In this document: piece by piece, positions 1 to 7,935 of the stretch
Layout of the letters: each line of letters opens with the position of its first letter
How positions within the stretch are numbered: position 1 is the first letter of the stretch
Source: Monoglobus pectinilyticus
Lineage (GTDB): Bacteria; Bacillota; Clostridia; Monoglobales; Monoglobaceae
DNA length: 64,000 bases
Assembly: GCF_002874775.1 (NCBI RefSeq)
Contig: NZ_CP020991.1
Location: 1 to 64,000 of the forward strand
Direction of reading: 5' to 3'
The notes under the pieces: generated by a model
Databases searched by the model: none
What the model was told of the DNA's origin: nothing
What the model saw: the letters and a program-made list of their open reading frames with translations, nothing else
Made by a program: the position numbers and the translations under genes

Positions 1-150
1 AGGGAAATTTCCCTTTTTCCCTCAAGGGAAATTGGGAAAAAACAAGGAAATTTCCCTTTTTCCCTCAAGTCTTGAAAACCGCGTAAAAATGTGGGTTAGA
101 GCGCAATCGGGAAATCGGGAAGGAAATTTATATATATAAATATATAATTT
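1..150. repeat. GGGAAA-rich direct and inverted repeats
   Basis: Non-coding stretch built from GGGAAA/TTTCCC words. A 24-bp unit at 3-26 recurs at 46-69 (43-bp period), and each copy starts with the palindrome GGAAATTTCC. More GGGAAA words follow at 110-125, then an alternating AT run (128-150). It lies in the prophage before the first small gene. Iterated words beside AT-rich DNA can be a replication origin or a regulator-binding array, but no initiator gene is in the window, so the role is unknown. Confidence 0.6.
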
Positions 151-166
151 TCCCTTTCCCTCACGG

Positions 167-227
167 GTCAGTGGGGTAAGTCGTTGTGCGAAGCTCACGC
201 ACAACAACGCCTCCCCCTGTCACTGAC
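167..227. other. Nested inverted repeat, about 61 nt
   Basis: GTCAGTG at 167-173 pairs with CACTGAC at 221-227. Inside it a second stem pairs CGTTGTGCG (182-190) with CGCACAACAACG (197-208). The transcript would fold into one long two-part hairpin, 50 bases before the first gene. An A-run then a T-run follow (228-239). It could be a terminator for an upstream operon or a structured leader for the genes from 277 onward. Confidence 0.5.
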
Positions 228-276
228 AAAAAATTTTTTCAAGAGTAAAACAAAAACTGAGGGGTGAACAAAAAAT

Positions 277-501
277 ATGAGAACACAAAGAAGCAAATTG
301 TTAGATGCAGTTAAACGAATGCCTGAACTGAGACATTCAATTCCGGGCAAAGAATTTAAAATACAAAATAGTGAAGTTATTAAATGGCTTATAATGCAAC
401 CTGAAATTTTAAATTATATCTGGAATAATATAAAAAATTCCGAAGCGATAAAATATAATGCTGAATCAGGATGTTGGAGTGGTGTTGATTATGATAACTG
501 A
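277..501 (+). CDS. Hypothetical phage protein, 74 aa
   Basis: Small soluble protein of unknown function. It begins MRTQRSKLLD and contains the segment MPELRHSIPGKEF. It has no membrane segment or signal peptide. A GAGGGGTG ribosome binding site lies upstream of the ATG. The stop lies 11 bases inside the next gene (RusA), so the two are translationally coupled. I recall similar short proteins just before RusA genes in other clostridial prophages, but no function is known to me. Confidence 0.7.
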   Translation: MRTQRSKLLDAVKRMPELRHSIPGKEFKIQNSEVIKWLIMQPEILNYIWNNIKNSEAIKYNAESGCWSGVDYDN

Positions 502-883
502 ATTTTTTGTTGCAATTATTCCACCAACTGTTACTCATCAAGAAAAGAAAGTCAGTGTGATAAAAGGTAAACCGGTTTTTTATGAACCATATAATTTAAA
601 AGACGCCCGTTTAAAACTTATGTCACATTTAGCTAGATTTGTTCCAGCAAAAAAATATATTGGTGGAGTTCGGCTTATTGTAAAATGGTGTTTCCCGAGA
701 AAAAATCACAGAGACGGTGAGTATAAAATAACTAAGCCGGATACGGACAATTTACAGAAGTTACTCAAGGATGTAATGACAAAGTTGGGGTATTGGGCAG
801 ATGATAATTTGGTGGCAAGTGAAATTGTGGAAAAATTTTGGGCTGAAAAGCCCGGAATATATATCAGGATAGAGGATTTGTAA
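491..883 (+). CDS. RusA-type Holliday junction resolvase
   Basis: Predicted RusA-family endodeoxyribonuclease of about 130 aa, which would cut Holliday junctions during phage recombination and clear branches before packaging. The family signature is present: a KPDTDNLQKLLKDV segment with the conserved Asp pair, then a WADDNLV segment carrying the next acidic residues. I chose ATG 491 over an upstream in-frame start at 458 because GGAG at 476-479 is suitably placed and the protein then begins MITEFFVAI, a normal start for a RusA beta strand. It overlaps the preceding small gene by 11 bases and is followed at once by another small gene, forming an early/middle phage operon. Confidence 0.88.
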   Translation: MITEFFVAIIPPTVTHQEKKVSVIKGKPVFYEPYNLKDARLKLMSHLARFVPAKKYIGGVRLIVKWCFPRKNHRDGEYKITKPDTDNLQKLLKDVMTKLGYWADDNLVASEIVEKFWAEKPGIYIRIEDL

Positions 884-884
884 G

Positions 885-1085
885 ATGGAGTTAAAACAAG
901 TTAAACAAGCAATTATGCAACAAAGTATAGTTCGTTATAAAAATAAAAACTATGTCTTTTATGCTAGTAGATGTTTTAAAAATATTCATGAAGATAGAAT
1001 CGAATATGACGGAGAACTATATGACGAAAACGCAAATTGTGTTATTCATGTGCAACTAAGTGATGTAGAACTTATTGAGAAATAA
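885..1085 (+). CDS. Hypothetical phage protein, 66 aa
   Basis: Short protein starting one base after the RusA stop, so expressed from the same message. It has alternating charged and aromatic residues (for example RYKNKNYVFYASRCFKN) suggesting a small beta-rich fold, and ends in an acidic strand. No motif, membrane segment or signal peptide is visible. Function is unknown. Position and spacing support it as a real gene. Confidence 0.65.
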   Translation: MELKQVKQAIMQQSIVRYKNKNYVFYASRCFKNIHEDRIEYDGELYDENANCVIHVQLSDVELIEK

Positions 1086-1107
1086 ATTTATAACAAGGAG
1101 GGACAAG

Positions 1108-1377
1108 ATGAAATATGACGAAGGAAAGCCGAAACTTACCTTGTGCCCGACAGAAATAATTACAGCGGTTGCCATGGTAAGAGAGTATGGAGCAAAAAAG
1201 TATGGAGATAGTGACAGCTGGAAAGATGTTGAACCGCAAAGGTACAGAGACGCGGCTTTCAGACACTTTGTGTCATACATAAATGACCCTTTGGGTGCAG
1301 ATGAAGAAAGCGGACTGCCGCATTTGTGGCATTTGGCTTGCAATATTGCGTTTTTGTGCGCTATGGAAAAGGACTGA
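1108..1377 (+). CDS. dATP/dGTP diphosphohydrolase-like phage protein (DUF5664)
   Basis: Protein of 89 aa resembling the N-terminal domain of phage dATP/dGTP diphosphohydrolases (DUF5664, MazG-like helical fold). Conserved pieces include the start KYDEGKPKL, YGAKKYGD, and the RHFVSYI and HLWHLACNI helices that supply acidic and His residues. It may act on the nucleotide pool, but it is short and may lack part of the catalytic site. ATG 1108 is chosen because AAGGAGGG (1095-1102) lies six bases upstream. An in-frame ATG at 1075 has no such site. Confidence 0.75.
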   Translation: MKYDEGKPKLTLCPTEIITAVAMVREYGAKKYGDSDSWKDVEPQRYRDAAFRHFVSYINDPLGADEESGLPHLWHLACNIAFLCAMEKD

Positions 1378-1444
1378 AACTATATGGATAAAAAAGTAAT
1401 TTAACAGACAAAGAATTATTATCAAACTGGATGTGATAAATCTT

Positions 1445-1849
1445 ATGACAGCTGAAAGATTAAGGCAGTACAAAAGTATAAAAGCAGAAATTGAAGAATT
1501 GGCCGAACAGATACAAATGCTTGAAAGTTCTGACATTGTGCAGGGGTCAGACAGGGAATTCCCGTACATAAAACATAACATGAAAGTGGAAACAGGAGAG
1601 TGCGACCACACACGTGATATGTTAAAAAAAGAGTTGGGGTTATTAAAAGCCGAATATCACGCATTGAATGAATTTATTAACAACATTGCTGACAGCGAAA
1701 CAAGGCGAATTTTCAGATACAGATATATTGAGGGGTGGACATTCCAAAAGATTGCTTTTAAAGTAGGCAATGGTGATGAACAGGTTCCGAGAAAAAAACA
1801 TAATAATTTTTTAAAAAAGTACGAAAAATACGAAAATCACATGTTATAA
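1445..1849 (+). CDS. Late-gene transcription regulator, ArpU/sigma-like
   Basis: Protein of 134 aa with an N-terminal coiled coil (residues about 1-85, rich in Glu, Lys and Gln) and a C-terminal helix-turn-helix of the sigma-region-4 type: SETRRIFRYRYIEGWTFQKIA. Proteins of this design sit just before the terminase genes in many Firmicute phages and are thought to switch on late genes (ArpU/RinA-like families). GGATGTGAT at 1430-1438 serves ATG 1445. A GTG at 1433 is a weaker choice. A terminator-like hairpin follows, which this protein might help RNA polymerase pass. That last point is inference. Confidence 0.75.
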   Translation: MTAERLRQYKSIKAEIEELAEQIQMLESSDIVQGSDREFPYIKHNMKVETGECDHTRDMLKKELGLLKAEYHALNEFINNIADSETRRIFRYRYIEGWTFQKIAFKVGNGDEQVPRKKHNNFLKKYEKYENHML

Positions 1850-1902
1850 TTGTATTATGAAAGGTATGCAAAGTAATTTCTCCTTTTATATATTTTTTGT
1901 TT

Positions 1903-1935
1903 AAGAGCCGTTTTCCTTTTTGGGGCGGTTCTTTT
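1903..1935 (+). terminator. Hairpin with T-rich tail before terminase genes
   Basis: AAGAGCCG (1903-1910) pairs with CGGTTCTT (926-933 of the same kilobase) with one G-T pair, followed by T residues. It lies between the ArpU-like regulator and the terminase genes, a usual site for control of late transcription. Confidence 0.55.
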
Positions 1936-2015
1936 AGTTTTAGGTCTTGTGGGAATTGTACATCATAAATTTGCTGAGGGGCGGGCGGCTGTGATGTGAT
2001 TTGGAGGTGAGATAT

Positions 2016-2468
2016 TTGACTGAAAAACAGAAACGTTTCTGTGATGAATATTTGATAGATTTGAATGGGACTCGAGCATATAAGAACGCTTATCCCAATG
2101 TAAAAAATAATGATTCGGCGGCTGTAAATGCTTCTAAACTGCTAAGAAATACTAAGATTAAAGCATATATTAGTGAGCAAATTGAGAAGCTGCACAACGA
2201 AAAGACAGCAGATGCGCAGGAGGTTGTAGAGTATCTCACGTCAGTAATGCGGGGTAAAAGTAAAGCGGAGGTGCTTGTTGTTGAGGGACGGGGAGATGGC
2301 TTTTCGAAGACGAAGCACATTGAAAAATCTCCTGATGAAAAAGAACGTTTAAAAGCGGCAGAGTTGCTTGGTAAGTATTACACACTGTTTACAGAACGAA
2401 CGCAGGTTGATGGAATAGCGCAGGTTCAGATTTTAGACAATATTCCAAAGGGTGATGATAGTGGTTAG
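2016..2468 (+). CDS. Terminase small subunit
   Basis: DNA-packaging small subunit of about 150 aa, Terminase_2/XtmA type, which recognises the packaging site and loads the large subunit. The N-terminal segment TEKQKRFCDEYLIDLNGT is the family's usual opening, followed by a helix-turn-helix with AAVNASKLLRN. The C-terminal half is charged and helical. The TTG at 2016 is chosen because GGAGGTGA (2003-2010) precedes it by five bases. An upstream TTG (2001) overlaps that site. The 3' end overlaps the large subunit gene. Confidence 0.9.
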   Translation: MTEKQKRFCDEYLIDLNGTRAYKNAYPNVKNNDSAAVNASKLLRNTKIKAYISEQIEKLHNEKTADAQEVVEYLTSVMRGKSKAEVLVVEGRGDGFSKTKHIEKSPDEKERLKAAELLGKYYTLFTERTQVDGIAQVQILDNIPKGDDSG

Positions 2469-3720
2469 TTTGACAGACCTTATCGCGCCTTCTTTTTATG
2501 CTCTTCACCATGATATTAAGCGAGGCGGGCATACACACTACTGGCTAAAGGGCGGCAGAGGAAGCACAAAATCTTCTTTTATCAGCGTGGAAATTGTGCT
2601 TGGTATAATGAGTAATCCGAGTGCTAATGCCGTTGTAGTTCGCAAGGTGGGACTTTATCTTAAAGACAGTGTATATGAACAGCTTGTGTGGGCGATAGAA
2701 AAACTCGGAGTATCACACCTTTGGCAATTCAAGCTGTCGCCGCTTGAACTGATATATCTTCCGACAGGGCAGCGGATATTATTCAGGGGAGCAGATAAGC
2801 CCAAGAAACTGAAATCTACCAAGGTGCACAGAGGATATATTCGTTATATTTGGTATGAGGAAGTGGACGAATTTGGAGGCATGGAAGAGATACGTACGAT
2901 TAATCAGTCACTTATGCGCGGAGGTGAAATGTATAATGTATTTTACTCTTACAACCCTCCGCAAAGTCAACGGAATTGGGTAAATGAAGAGGTATTGACA
3001 ACGCGAAGCGACAGAGTGATACACCACAGCACATATTTAAGCGTTCCTCCTCAGTGGCTCGGCGAACAGTTTATTTTGGAGGCGGAGCATTTAAAGAAGA
3101 CGAAACCGAGTAATTATAACCACGAGTATTTGGGAGAGGTTACCGGAACGGGCGGCGAGGTGTTTACAAACCTTGATGTTCGCGAGATAAGCGAAGAAGA
3201 GATTGCGGTTTTTGACCGGATCAGGCGGGGAATTGACTTTGGGTATGCGGTTGACCCGTTTGCGTATCTCGTCTGCCACTATGACAAGACACGGAAGCGG
3301 CTGTACCTCATGGATGAAATATACAAAGTCGGCTTGTCAAATCGTGCGGCGGCGGAGTTGATCCAAGGGTGCGAGGTGTATGACGGTTACATTGTCTGCG
3401 ACAGCGCGGAACCTAAAAGCATAGCGGAGTTAAGAGGATATGGCCTTAAAGTACGCGGAGCAAAGAAAGGGCCCGATAGTATTGAGTATGGTATTAAGTT
3501 CCTGCAGTCGCTTGAAGTAATAATTATCGACCCTGTGCGGTGTCCGCATGCTGCCAACGAGTTTTATAACTACGAGCTTGAACGTGACAGCAGAGGTGAG
3601 TTTAAAGCTTCTTACCCTGACAAGGATAACCACACAATTGACGCGGTTAGGTATGCGCTGGAAGATGATATGAGTAACAGAGGTATTGAGATAAGAAGCA
3701 GGAAGGAGCTGGGTATATGA
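2461..3720 (+). CDS. Terminase large subunit (PBSX family)
   Basis: Packaging motor and nuclease of about 419 aa. The ATPase half has Walker A GGRGSTKS near residue 31 and a Walker B strand ending in the acidic pair of WYEEVDEF. The C-terminal RNase H-like nuclease has its three acidic sites in GIDFGYAVDP, VCDSAEP and NHTIDAVRYAL. It cuts concatemers and pumps DNA into the prohead. GTG 2461 sits eight bases after AGGG. An ATG at 2455 is possible but nearly touches the ribosome site. It overlaps the small subunit gene and, by ATGA, the portal gene. Confidence 0.93.
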   Translation: MVSLTDLIAPSFYALHHDIKRGGHTHYWLKGGRGSTKSSFISVEIVLGIMSNPSANAVVVRKVGLYLKDSVYEQLVWAIEKLGVSHLWQFKLSPLELIYLPTGQRILFRGADKPKKLKSTKVHRGYIRYIWYEEVDEFGGMEEIRTINQSLMRGGEMYNVFYSYNPPQSQRNWVNEEVLTTRSDRVIHHSTYLSVPPQWLGEQFILEAEHLKKTKPSNYNHEYLGEVTGTGGEVFTNLDVREISEEEIAVFDRIRRGIDFGYAVDPFAYLVCHYDKTRKRLYLMDEIYKVGLSNRAAAELIQGCEVYDGYIVCDSAEPKSIAELRGYGLKVRGAKKGPDSIEYGIKFLQSLEVIIIDPVRCPHAANEFYNYELERDSRGEFKASYPDKDNHTIDAVRYALEDDMSNRGIEIRSRKELGI

Positions 3721-5093
3721 TAGTTGACGCTGAGACGGTAAAAGAGGTTGACGGAAGAATATTGGGAAAGCTGATTAATAAACGTGCTGAAGATACGGCA
3801 CGGCTTATCAAGCTTAAAGATTATTATTTGGGAAAACATGATGTGCTTTATCGAAGACCTAAAGGCAAAGGCTTGCCGAACAACAAAACGGTATGTAACC
3901 ATGCGAAGTACATAGTTGATATGACACAAGGTTATTTGCTCGGCGCGCCTATTGCGTACAGTGCGGCAGACGGTATTGATATCGAACCGTTAAAGAACGC
4001 ATATTTTGAAAGCGAGATACAAAATACAGACAGCCGGATTGTACGGGATATGTCTATTTACGGACATTCATATGAGTTGGTTTATGCGAACGAAGATTCC
4101 AAACCGAAGTCTGCTGTGCTTGAACCGCGGCAGGCGTTTATTGTTTATGATGATACTGTAGAGCAAAGAAAACTGTTCGGTGTGCATTACTACACGATAA
4201 CAGATATAGACGGTCTGGAAGTGGGTAAAGTCGCTAATGTTTATACAGAAAACGAGGTTATAAAATACCGAAGCACAGGGGGAGGGAGCGTTTATGAAGA
4301 AATAGAGAGGACGGCGCATTCATTTGGCAGGGTGCCGATGATTGAGTATATCAACAATGAAGACAAGCAGGGCGATTTTGAACAGCTTATCGGTCTTATA
4401 GACGCATACAACACGCTGATGAGTGACCGCGTTAATGATAAGGAGCAGTTTGTAGACGCTATATTGTTCCTTAAAAACGTAGAGGTTGACAGCGAAAAAG
4501 CCAAAGAATTATTGACTGAAAAAATAATGATGTCTTTCACGCCGGACGCGGAAGCAAAATATTTACAAAAGGTTCTAAACGAGACTGATGTAGAGATACT
4601 GAGGAATAATATCAAGGACGATTTACATAAATTTTCATTAACGCCCGACCTCACAGACGAGAATTTCGGCAATAACCTTTCCGGCGTTGCTATAAGATAC
4701 AAGCTTTTGGGGTTTGAACAGCATGTTAAGAATAAGGAACGGTTTTTAGTTCTTGGACTTAAAGAAAGATTTGACCTATATGTCCATTATTTATCTTTAC
4801 TAAGCCGTATGAGTGTAGTAAGTTCGGGAGATGTTGACTTTATCTTCAATCGAAATCTTCCTGAGAATAATTTGGAGCTGGCACAGACGATTAATTATCT
4901 GCGCGGTCTTGTATCTGATGAAACACTGCTTGAGCAGCTTGATTTTGTGTCCGATTCAGCGGAAGAAATGGAGCTTGTGGAAAAGCAGGAGGAAAGCCGC
5001 GTAGAGCGCGAGATAAAGCGCGAGGAACTTTACAGAAAGAGCACGGGCGCGGATTATACAGCGCTTGAAGATTTAACTGATGAGAAGTGCTGA
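3717..5093 (+). CDS. Portal protein (SPP1 gp6-like)
   Basis: Portal vertex subunit of 458 aa. Twelve or thirteen copies would form the ring through which the terminase pumps DNA. Recognisable pieces are the N-terminal YYLGKHDVLYR segment, KYIVDMTQGYLLG, and the ALERFLVLGL-like long helix region near residues 340-365, with a charged Glu/Lys-rich C terminus. It starts with an ATGA overlap on the terminase stop and overlaps the MuF gene start by 14 bases, the standard order for this phage type. Confidence 0.92.
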   Translation: MIVDAETVKEVDGRILGKLINKRAEDTARLIKLKDYYLGKHDVLYRRPKGKGLPNNKTVCNHAKYIVDMTQGYLLGAPIAYSAADGIDIEPLKNAYFESEIQNTDSRIVRDMSIYGHSYELVYANEDSKPKSAVLEPRQAFIVYDDTVEQRKLFGVHYYTITDIDGLEVGKVANVYTENEVIKYRSTGGGSVYEEIERTAHSFGRVPMIEYINNEDKQGDFEQLIGLIDAYNTLMSDRVNDKEQFVDAILFLKNVEVDSEKAKELLTEKIMMSFTPDAEAKYLQKVLNETDVEILRNNIKDDLHKFSLTPDLTDENFGNNLSGVAIRYKLLGFEQHVKNKERFLVLGLKERFDLYVHYLSLLSRMSVVSSGDVDFIFNRNLPENNLELAQTINYLRGLVSDETLLEQLDFVSDSAEEMELVEKQEESRVEREIKREELYRKSTGADYTALEDLTDEKC

Positions 5094-6636
5094 TTATTGG
5101 CTGAGAGTTGCGCTAATGCGCGAACTTGATGCACACAACCGCGGAGCATACACAATACAAGAGCTTAGGCGTATGTATGACAGTATCATAAAAGATATCG
5201 ACAAAGAAATAAAAAAGATATTCAACACATACAAAAATGGTGTACAAATCACAGCCGAGGAAGCCGAACAGCTTATTAATAAAGCGGCGCAGAACCAAAT
5301 AGCAGATAGGCTGTCTGAAATATTAAAAGACACGGAAGATCCAAAACAGCGGCTTGAACTTATGCGCAAGATACACGCGCAGGCATACGGGGCAAGAATT
5401 AGCCGTTTAGAAGCGGTTAAGCTTAATGTATATGCTTATTTCAAAGAAAAGGCACTAACGGAGATAGAGAAAACTAAGACTTTATACAATACGGTTATAG
5501 AAGAAAGCTATTACAGAACCGTTCACGACATAGCAAAAGGCTGTAATGTAGGTGTATACTTTTCTCTTATACCTAAGCGCGCAGTTAATGAAATGCTTGG
5601 GAGTAAGTGGCATGGCGAACAATTTAGCGATAGAGTGTGGAATAACACGGCAAAGGTCGCTGAACAGTCGCAGAAGATAATTACAGAAGGGATAATGAGC
5701 CATGCGGGATATACGCAAATGGCTGCCCGGCTTGCTGAGATAATGGAAACATCAAAGTATAACGCGCAGAGGCTGGTTAATACGCAGGTCAGTTATTTCA
5801 TGAACATGGCTGAATTGAGGGCTTATGAAGAATTAGGAATAGAACAATACAAATATCTTGCAACGCTTGATGAGAGGACGTGTGAAAGCTGTTCGCCGCT
5901 TGATAATAAGATATTTAAAGTCAGTGAGGCGGTAGGTGGCGTAAATTATCCGCCTATGCACCCGCATTGCAGATGTACAACAACAATGCCGACAGACTAT
6001 GCAAGACGCTGGGCGCGCGACCCTCTGACAGGCAAGGGCTATAAAATAAAGGGTATGAGTTACAATGAATGGATTGAGAGCCTGACAGACAAGCAAAAAG
6101 AGGCGTTTGACAAACATGTTGTTATGTATAGAAACCGAGGCGGCGACAAGAAACAATATGTGAGATATACTGAGGTGTTGGGAAAGAAGAATGTCCCTAA
6201 AACATTTGACGAATTCCAAAATATAAAGTATAATTATACCAATCAATGGGACGACTTAAAATATTATGCTCGTAATATCAATGGAAGACCGATTGAATAT
6301 GTAAAGATAGACAGAGAACTTGAAAAGGCTGGTATTAAAAACAAGGGGAAAGCATATCCGGTAGAAGACATTAAAATTAACGGCTGGCGAGTTCATGCAG
6401 AAAACAGAATTAAACAAAGCGGAATTTCAAAAGCTGAGGCACTTACATATAAAAAGAACGCTATAGCAATAATGAAAAGGTACCCGGAACCAAATACTTT
6501 GTGTGATTATTATAGTAGCAGTGGCGTAATAGGTGTTAAGTCTTATAGTGGAATAGTTCAGACTGTTATTAGTAAAGATAGAATGATGAACGATACACTT
6601 GTAGTTATAGAGGTGATGAAAAAATGGCTGAAATAG
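5080..6636 (+). CDS. MuF/SPP1 gp7 head morphogenesis protein with C-terminal extension
   Basis: Minor head protein of 518 aa. Residues about 1-305 match the phage Mu gpF/SPP1 gp7 family and end in its Cys/His signature (ERTCESCSPLDN then MHPHCRCTT). Residues about 375-518 are an extra domain with WRVHAENRIKQSGISKAEAL and YYSSSGVIGV, resembling the nuclease-like tails (phage barnase/EndoU/colicin-like group) found on some MuF proteins, which are treated as polymorphic toxins. Assignment of the tail is tentative. The gene overlaps the portal upstream and a small Cys-containing gene downstream, which is where an immunity gene could sit. Confidence 0.88.
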   Translation: MRSADYWLRVALMRELDAHNRGAYTIQELRRMYDSIIKDIDKEIKKIFNTYKNGVQITAEEAEQLINKAAQNQIADRLSEILKDTEDPKQRLELMRKIHAQAYGARISRLEAVKLNVYAYFKEKALTEIEKTKTLYNTVIEESYYRTVHDIAKGCNVGVYFSLIPKRAVNEMLGSKWHGEQFSDRVWNNTAKVAEQSQKIITEGIMSHAGYTQMAARLAEIMETSKYNAQRLVNTQVSYFMNMAELRAYEELGIEQYKYLATLDERTCESCSPLDNKIFKVSEAVGGVNYPPMHPHCRCTTTMPTDYARRWARDPLTGKGYKIKGMSYNEWIESLTDKQKEAFDKHVVMYRNRGGDKKQYVRYTEVLGKKNVPKTFDEFQNIKYNYTNQWDDLKYYARNINGRPIEYVKIDRELEKAGIKNKGKAYPVEDIKINGWRVHAENRIKQSGISKAEALTYKKNAIAIMKRYPEPNTLCDYYSSSGVIGVKSYSGIVQTVISKDRMMNDTLVVIEVMKKWLK

Positions 6637-6809
6637 TAGATGACGTTAATTGTCCAATGTTGAATAAAGTAATAGAACTAGGTTATTGTGTTGAATTGCA
6701 GTGGATTGTTGACGGCGGAGTAAAACCAACAAAGGATGAAAAGTTTTTAACCCAAAAGCATTATGAAATTTGCAGAAATTGTAAAAAGAGAATAGACCCT
6801 AGCTTATAG
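6624..6809 (+). CDS. Small Cys-rich protein downstream of MuF
   Basis: Protein of 61 aa with four Cys: CPMLNKVIELGYC near the N terminus and ICRNCKK near the C terminus, which could bind one metal ion. GAGGTGATG (6609-6617) lies seven bases upstream and the start overlaps the MuF stop by 13 bases, so the two are coupled. The function is unknown. Its place beside a MuF protein with a toxin-like tail makes it one immunity candidate, but similar small proteins also occur after MuF genes without toxin tails, so this is weak inference. Confidence 0.7.
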   Translation: MAEIVDDVNCPMLNKVIELGYCVELQWIVDGGVKPTKDEKFLTQKHYEICRNCKKRIDPSL

Positions 6810-6868
6810 TAGTGGTTCACAAGATATTATAAGTTAATGTTATTATGAAATATAATGAGGTGATTGAA

Positions 6869-7156
6869 ATGAAAGCGGTAAAAAGTAAAAATAACAGTAA
6901 TAATCTGGTAATACCTAACTTTAAAAGAGAAGCGGAAGAACCTGTCTTTGAGAAAATAAAAGCGGAATTTATAAAAAATCCGAAAATAACGGTTGAACGA
7001 GAAATTAACGGACCTTTTCAAGATATAATTGAATCTAAATGTAATGATGATGAAGTAACCTTATGTTATGATTATCAATTCGGGCTGTGTCCTATTAGAT
7101 GTACTGAAAACAATGTTGATATAATTATGAATATTATAAATGACGTTATGGATTAG
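6869..7156 (+). CDS. Hypothetical acidic phage protein, 95 aa
   Basis: Soluble, acidic protein of unknown function with a Cys-containing core (YDYQFGLCPIRC) and no signal peptide or membrane segment. I chose ATG 6869 because GAGGTGAT (6857-6864) is correctly placed. An in-frame ATG at 6845 lacks a site. Base composition (about 30% GC) is lower than the head genes around it, so with the preceding 61-aa gene it looks like a late insertion between MuF and scaffold. It is another possible partner for the MuF tail domain. Confidence 0.65.
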   Translation: MKAVKSKNNSNNLVIPNFKREAEEPVFEKIKAEFIKNPKITVEREINGPFQDIIESKCNDDEVTLCYDYQFGLCPIRCTENNVDIIMNIINDVMD

Positions 7157-7184
7157 CACCTTTGCAAATGCAGGGTGCTTTTAT
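7155..7184 (+). terminator. Hairpin terminator after the MuF accessory genes
   Basis: AGCACC (7155-7160) pairs with GGTGCT (7174-7179), followed by TTTTATTAT. It overlaps the end of the preceding gene and may lower read-through into the scaffold and capsid genes. Confidence 0.6.
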
Positions 7185-7250
7185 TATACCAAAAATGAGG
7201 TGATGACATGAGGTCAAGAGACCCAACAAATTAATTAAAATAAAGATGAT

Positions 7251-7271
7251 GAGCGGAGACGCTCTTTTTTT
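7251..7271 (+). terminator. Second hairpin with T7 tract before scaffold gene
   Basis: GAGCG, a GAGA tetraloop, CGCTC, then seven T residues. A compact intrinsic terminator 29 bases before the scaffold start. Together with the hairpin at 7155 it separates the MuF region from the capsid genes, so a promoter or antitermination for the capsid genes is implied. Confidence 0.65.
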
Positions 7272-7299
7272 ATACCCAAAATTGAAAGGAGGATTTTAA

Positions 7300-7935
7300 A
7301 TGGCAGAAAATGCAAAACAGACAGGCGGCGCTATGGTAACACCCCAAACAGGACAAAATGTTGCAGACCTGGCAACGCCGACCGGACCTACAGCGCCGGC
7401 CGCAGGGACGGCTGTCAACGCGGGCGGCACCGATGACGTTCAATCCAAAATTGATGAAGCGTTAAAGGCGGCGCGCAAGAAGTGGGATGCAGAGCTTGAA
7501 ACAAGGTTGTCGGAAGCAATAAGCGAAAGTGAACGTCTTGCCAAGCTGAACGCGGACGAACGAGCAGAAGCCGAGCGGCAAAAGGAACAGGAAAAATTTG
7601 AGAAAGAACGCGCGAAATATGAGCGTGAAAAGCTTGAATTTGAAACGGGTAAATCACTTATGGACAAAGGACTTTCGCCTCAATTCGCTTCATTTTTGGC
7701 GCAGGACAACGCCGAAACCACAAAGGCGAATATAGACGCGTTTGAAAAGGCGTTTAACGAAGAGGTGCAAGCTGCGGTTGTCGATAAGCTGAAAGGAACT
7801 GTCCCAAAGGCGGGGACAGACAAAGCCGCTGCAATAACGCAAGAGGCTTTTAACAAAATGAGTTATGCAGAGCGCGTCAAGCTGTATAACGAGGACAAAG
7901 AAACTTATGAAAAATTAACAGGAGGTAATCAATAA
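7300..7935 (+). CDS. Capsid scaffolding protein (DUF4355-like)
   Basis: Protein of 211 aa with the make-up of a siphovirus scaffold: a disordered N terminus rich in Ala, Thr, Pro and Gly (residues 1-50), a long highly charged coiled coil (about 55-125, rich in Glu, Lys and Arg) and a short C-terminal helix. It would guide capsid subunits into the prohead and then leave. A GAAAGGAGG site precedes the ATG, and the stop overlaps the capsid ATG (TAATG), so the two are coupled. Confidence 0.88.
   Translation: MAENAKQTGGAMVTPQTGQNVADLATPTGPTAPAAGTAVNAGGTDDVQSKIDEALKAARKKWDAELETRLSEAISESERLAKLNADERAEAERQKEQEKFEKERAKYEREKLEFETGKSLMDKGLSPQFASFLAQDNAETTKANIDAFEKAFNEEVQAAVVDKLKGTVPKAGTDKAAAITQEAFNKMSYAERVKLYNEDKETYEKLTGGNQ

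Noticed and set aside
22-207. Minus-strand frame of 61 codons at the left edge
   Set aside because: Lies in the GGGAAA repeats and the inverted repeat. Low-complexity translation and no ribosome site.
7209-7235. Eight-codon frame with a strong GAGGTGAT site (MRSRDPTN)
   Set aside because: Too short to support as a gene. Possibly a leader peptide or a remnant, but no attenuator-type codons are seen.
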